A stretch of DNA of 64,000 nucleotides from positions 62,001 to 126,000 of the forward strand of contig JAWPGT010000003.1 in assembly GCA_034638255.1 (NCBI GenBank), given 5' to 3'. Shown here in pieces: positions 60,800 through 64,000 of this stretch. A program made the position numbers and the translations under genes. Position 1 is the stretch's first letter, and each line of letters begins with the position of its first letter. A model generated the notes under the pieces. That model was not told where the DNA came from. It saw only the letters and a list, made by a program, of their open reading frames with translations, and searched no databases. This DNA is from Coprinus comatus (taxonomy: Eukaryota > Basidiomycota > Agaricomycetes > Agaricales > Agaricaceae).

Positions 60800-61085
60800 T
60801 CGAACCCTAATGATTTATTGCGTTTTAAGTGCATGTGTGCTCTGGTGTTATTTTTTGCTTTCAGCTCTTTCAAATTTGTTATCGGTGTATTCTAGTTTTC
60901 GTGACGAACCTGGTTTTCCTCTTCATCTGCACATATTTGTTTTATCGCAGCTATCTTCTTCATTGCTCTCCCCTCTCGTTCACTGGTTGACCTGCTCTTG
61001 GAATAATTACTCTTCTTTAATAGTCTTTTTGCTGTGTACCTAGTATAATGTATTTGCACTTCGTGGGAAGAACCTTCCAGTTGTG

Positions 61086-63635
<2,550 letters not shown>

Positions 63636-63918
63636 TATTTTCATGGGGCGATACCTACTCTATAATTCTGATGCATAGCCGGGGCTTTTTCTTTCATGTG
63701 ATATCTCTTCGGTGATTCCTTGTGCCACATTGGTAGCTTTATATCTTTATTTTTTCTTGGGGTTTATTGTTGCTTCGAATGTTAAACGTTTCTAGTTGTA
63801 CTTACAGTTTCCAATGATTACATTGGCCAACTCAACTTATTTAATAACTTAAGACCTCATTTCCGCGTAGATAGATTATGTATATATTGGACCATAGATC
63901 GTTGTAAATACAGTGCAT
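63636..63918. other. 3' flanking DNA between converging genes
   Basis: Terminator/UTR space between the PDK1-type stop and the minus-strand tail at 63919. AT-rich, no gene seen. Confidence 0.5.
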
Positions 63919-64000
63919 TTAACCGGGAGGGAGAAGACTGGCATCGACGGCCGCTGCTTGCTCCAGAATCTCCTCATCTTCTGCTGTTGCAATTGGTGTT
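63919..64000 (-). CDS. C-terminal tail of an unidentified minus-strand gene
   Basis: Open minus-strand frame running off the right edge: TPIATAEDEEILEQAAAVDA then SLLPPG and a stop at 63919-63921. Acidic and alanine-rich; too short to name. The regular sense of the frame and good 3' context suggest a true gene end. Confidence 0.45.
   Translation of the reverse strand, partial: TPIATAEDEEILEQAAAVDASLLPPG

Overview
The window is nuclear DNA of a filamentous basidiomycete fungus, most likely an Agaricomycete. The evidence is genes broken by many 45-65 nt GT-AG introns, a fungal gene complement (a STE3 pheromone receptor, a Con-6 protein, an HbrB TORC2 subunit, a MATA-type HMG-box factor, a DUF3684 protein) and dense packing on both strands. 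No rRNA, tRNA or CRISPR array was seen. Species cannot be fixed by eye. Spliced genes are given as full spans from start to stop codon, introns included. Exon joins were worked out by hand from frame and splice consensus.

Layout. 1-4622: 3' part of a DUF3684 (sacsin/HSP90-ATPase-like) gene ending in a HExxH motif. 4893-5744: basic nuclear-type protein of unknown function. 7003-15698: very long single-pass membrane protein made of DUF3712 modules. 16411-19092: GPI18 and a dysferlin-domain peroxin, head to head. 19318-21323: STE3 receptor. 21631-25145: asparaginase, dynamitin and Con-6. 25260-28820: HbrB and mitochondrial QRI7, head to head. 29003-33796: RDH54/RAD54B. 34018-39323: membrane-anchored amidohydrolase and HRD1, head to head. 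39369-41872: AIM41 and the queuosine-salvage gene QNG1, head to head. 43360-48232: NAD kinase and an unknown protein, head to head. 48356-48685: small unknown protein. 49242-50418: a TA-flanked terminal-inverted-repeat element. 50993-53027: MFS anion transporter. 53312-57499: HMT1-type ABC transporter. 58004-58854: glycine-rich RRM protein. 59235-60799: HMG-box factor. 61086-63635: PDK1-type kinase. 63919-64000: tail of a further minus-strand gene.

Themes. Six gene pairs are divergent, with only 69-162 bp between start codons. Several products are plain housekeeping: GPI anchor, tRNA t6A and queuosine salvage, NADP supply, ERAD, dynactin, homologous recombination. HbrB (TORC2) and the PDK1-type kinase both lie upstream of AGC kinases. 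STE3 and the HMG-box factor are of the types used in mating signalling, but no pheromone gene was found.

Most notable: the metzincin/WLM-like zinc motif at the end of the DUF3684 protein; the internally repeated DUF3712 gene with a 2.3 kb exon inside an otherwise intron-rich gene; an apparent frameshift or unusual splice in QNG1; three introns with GC-AG borders; and a roughly 1.2 kb Tc1/mariner-like non-autonomous element. I did not find a clearly new multi-gene system.
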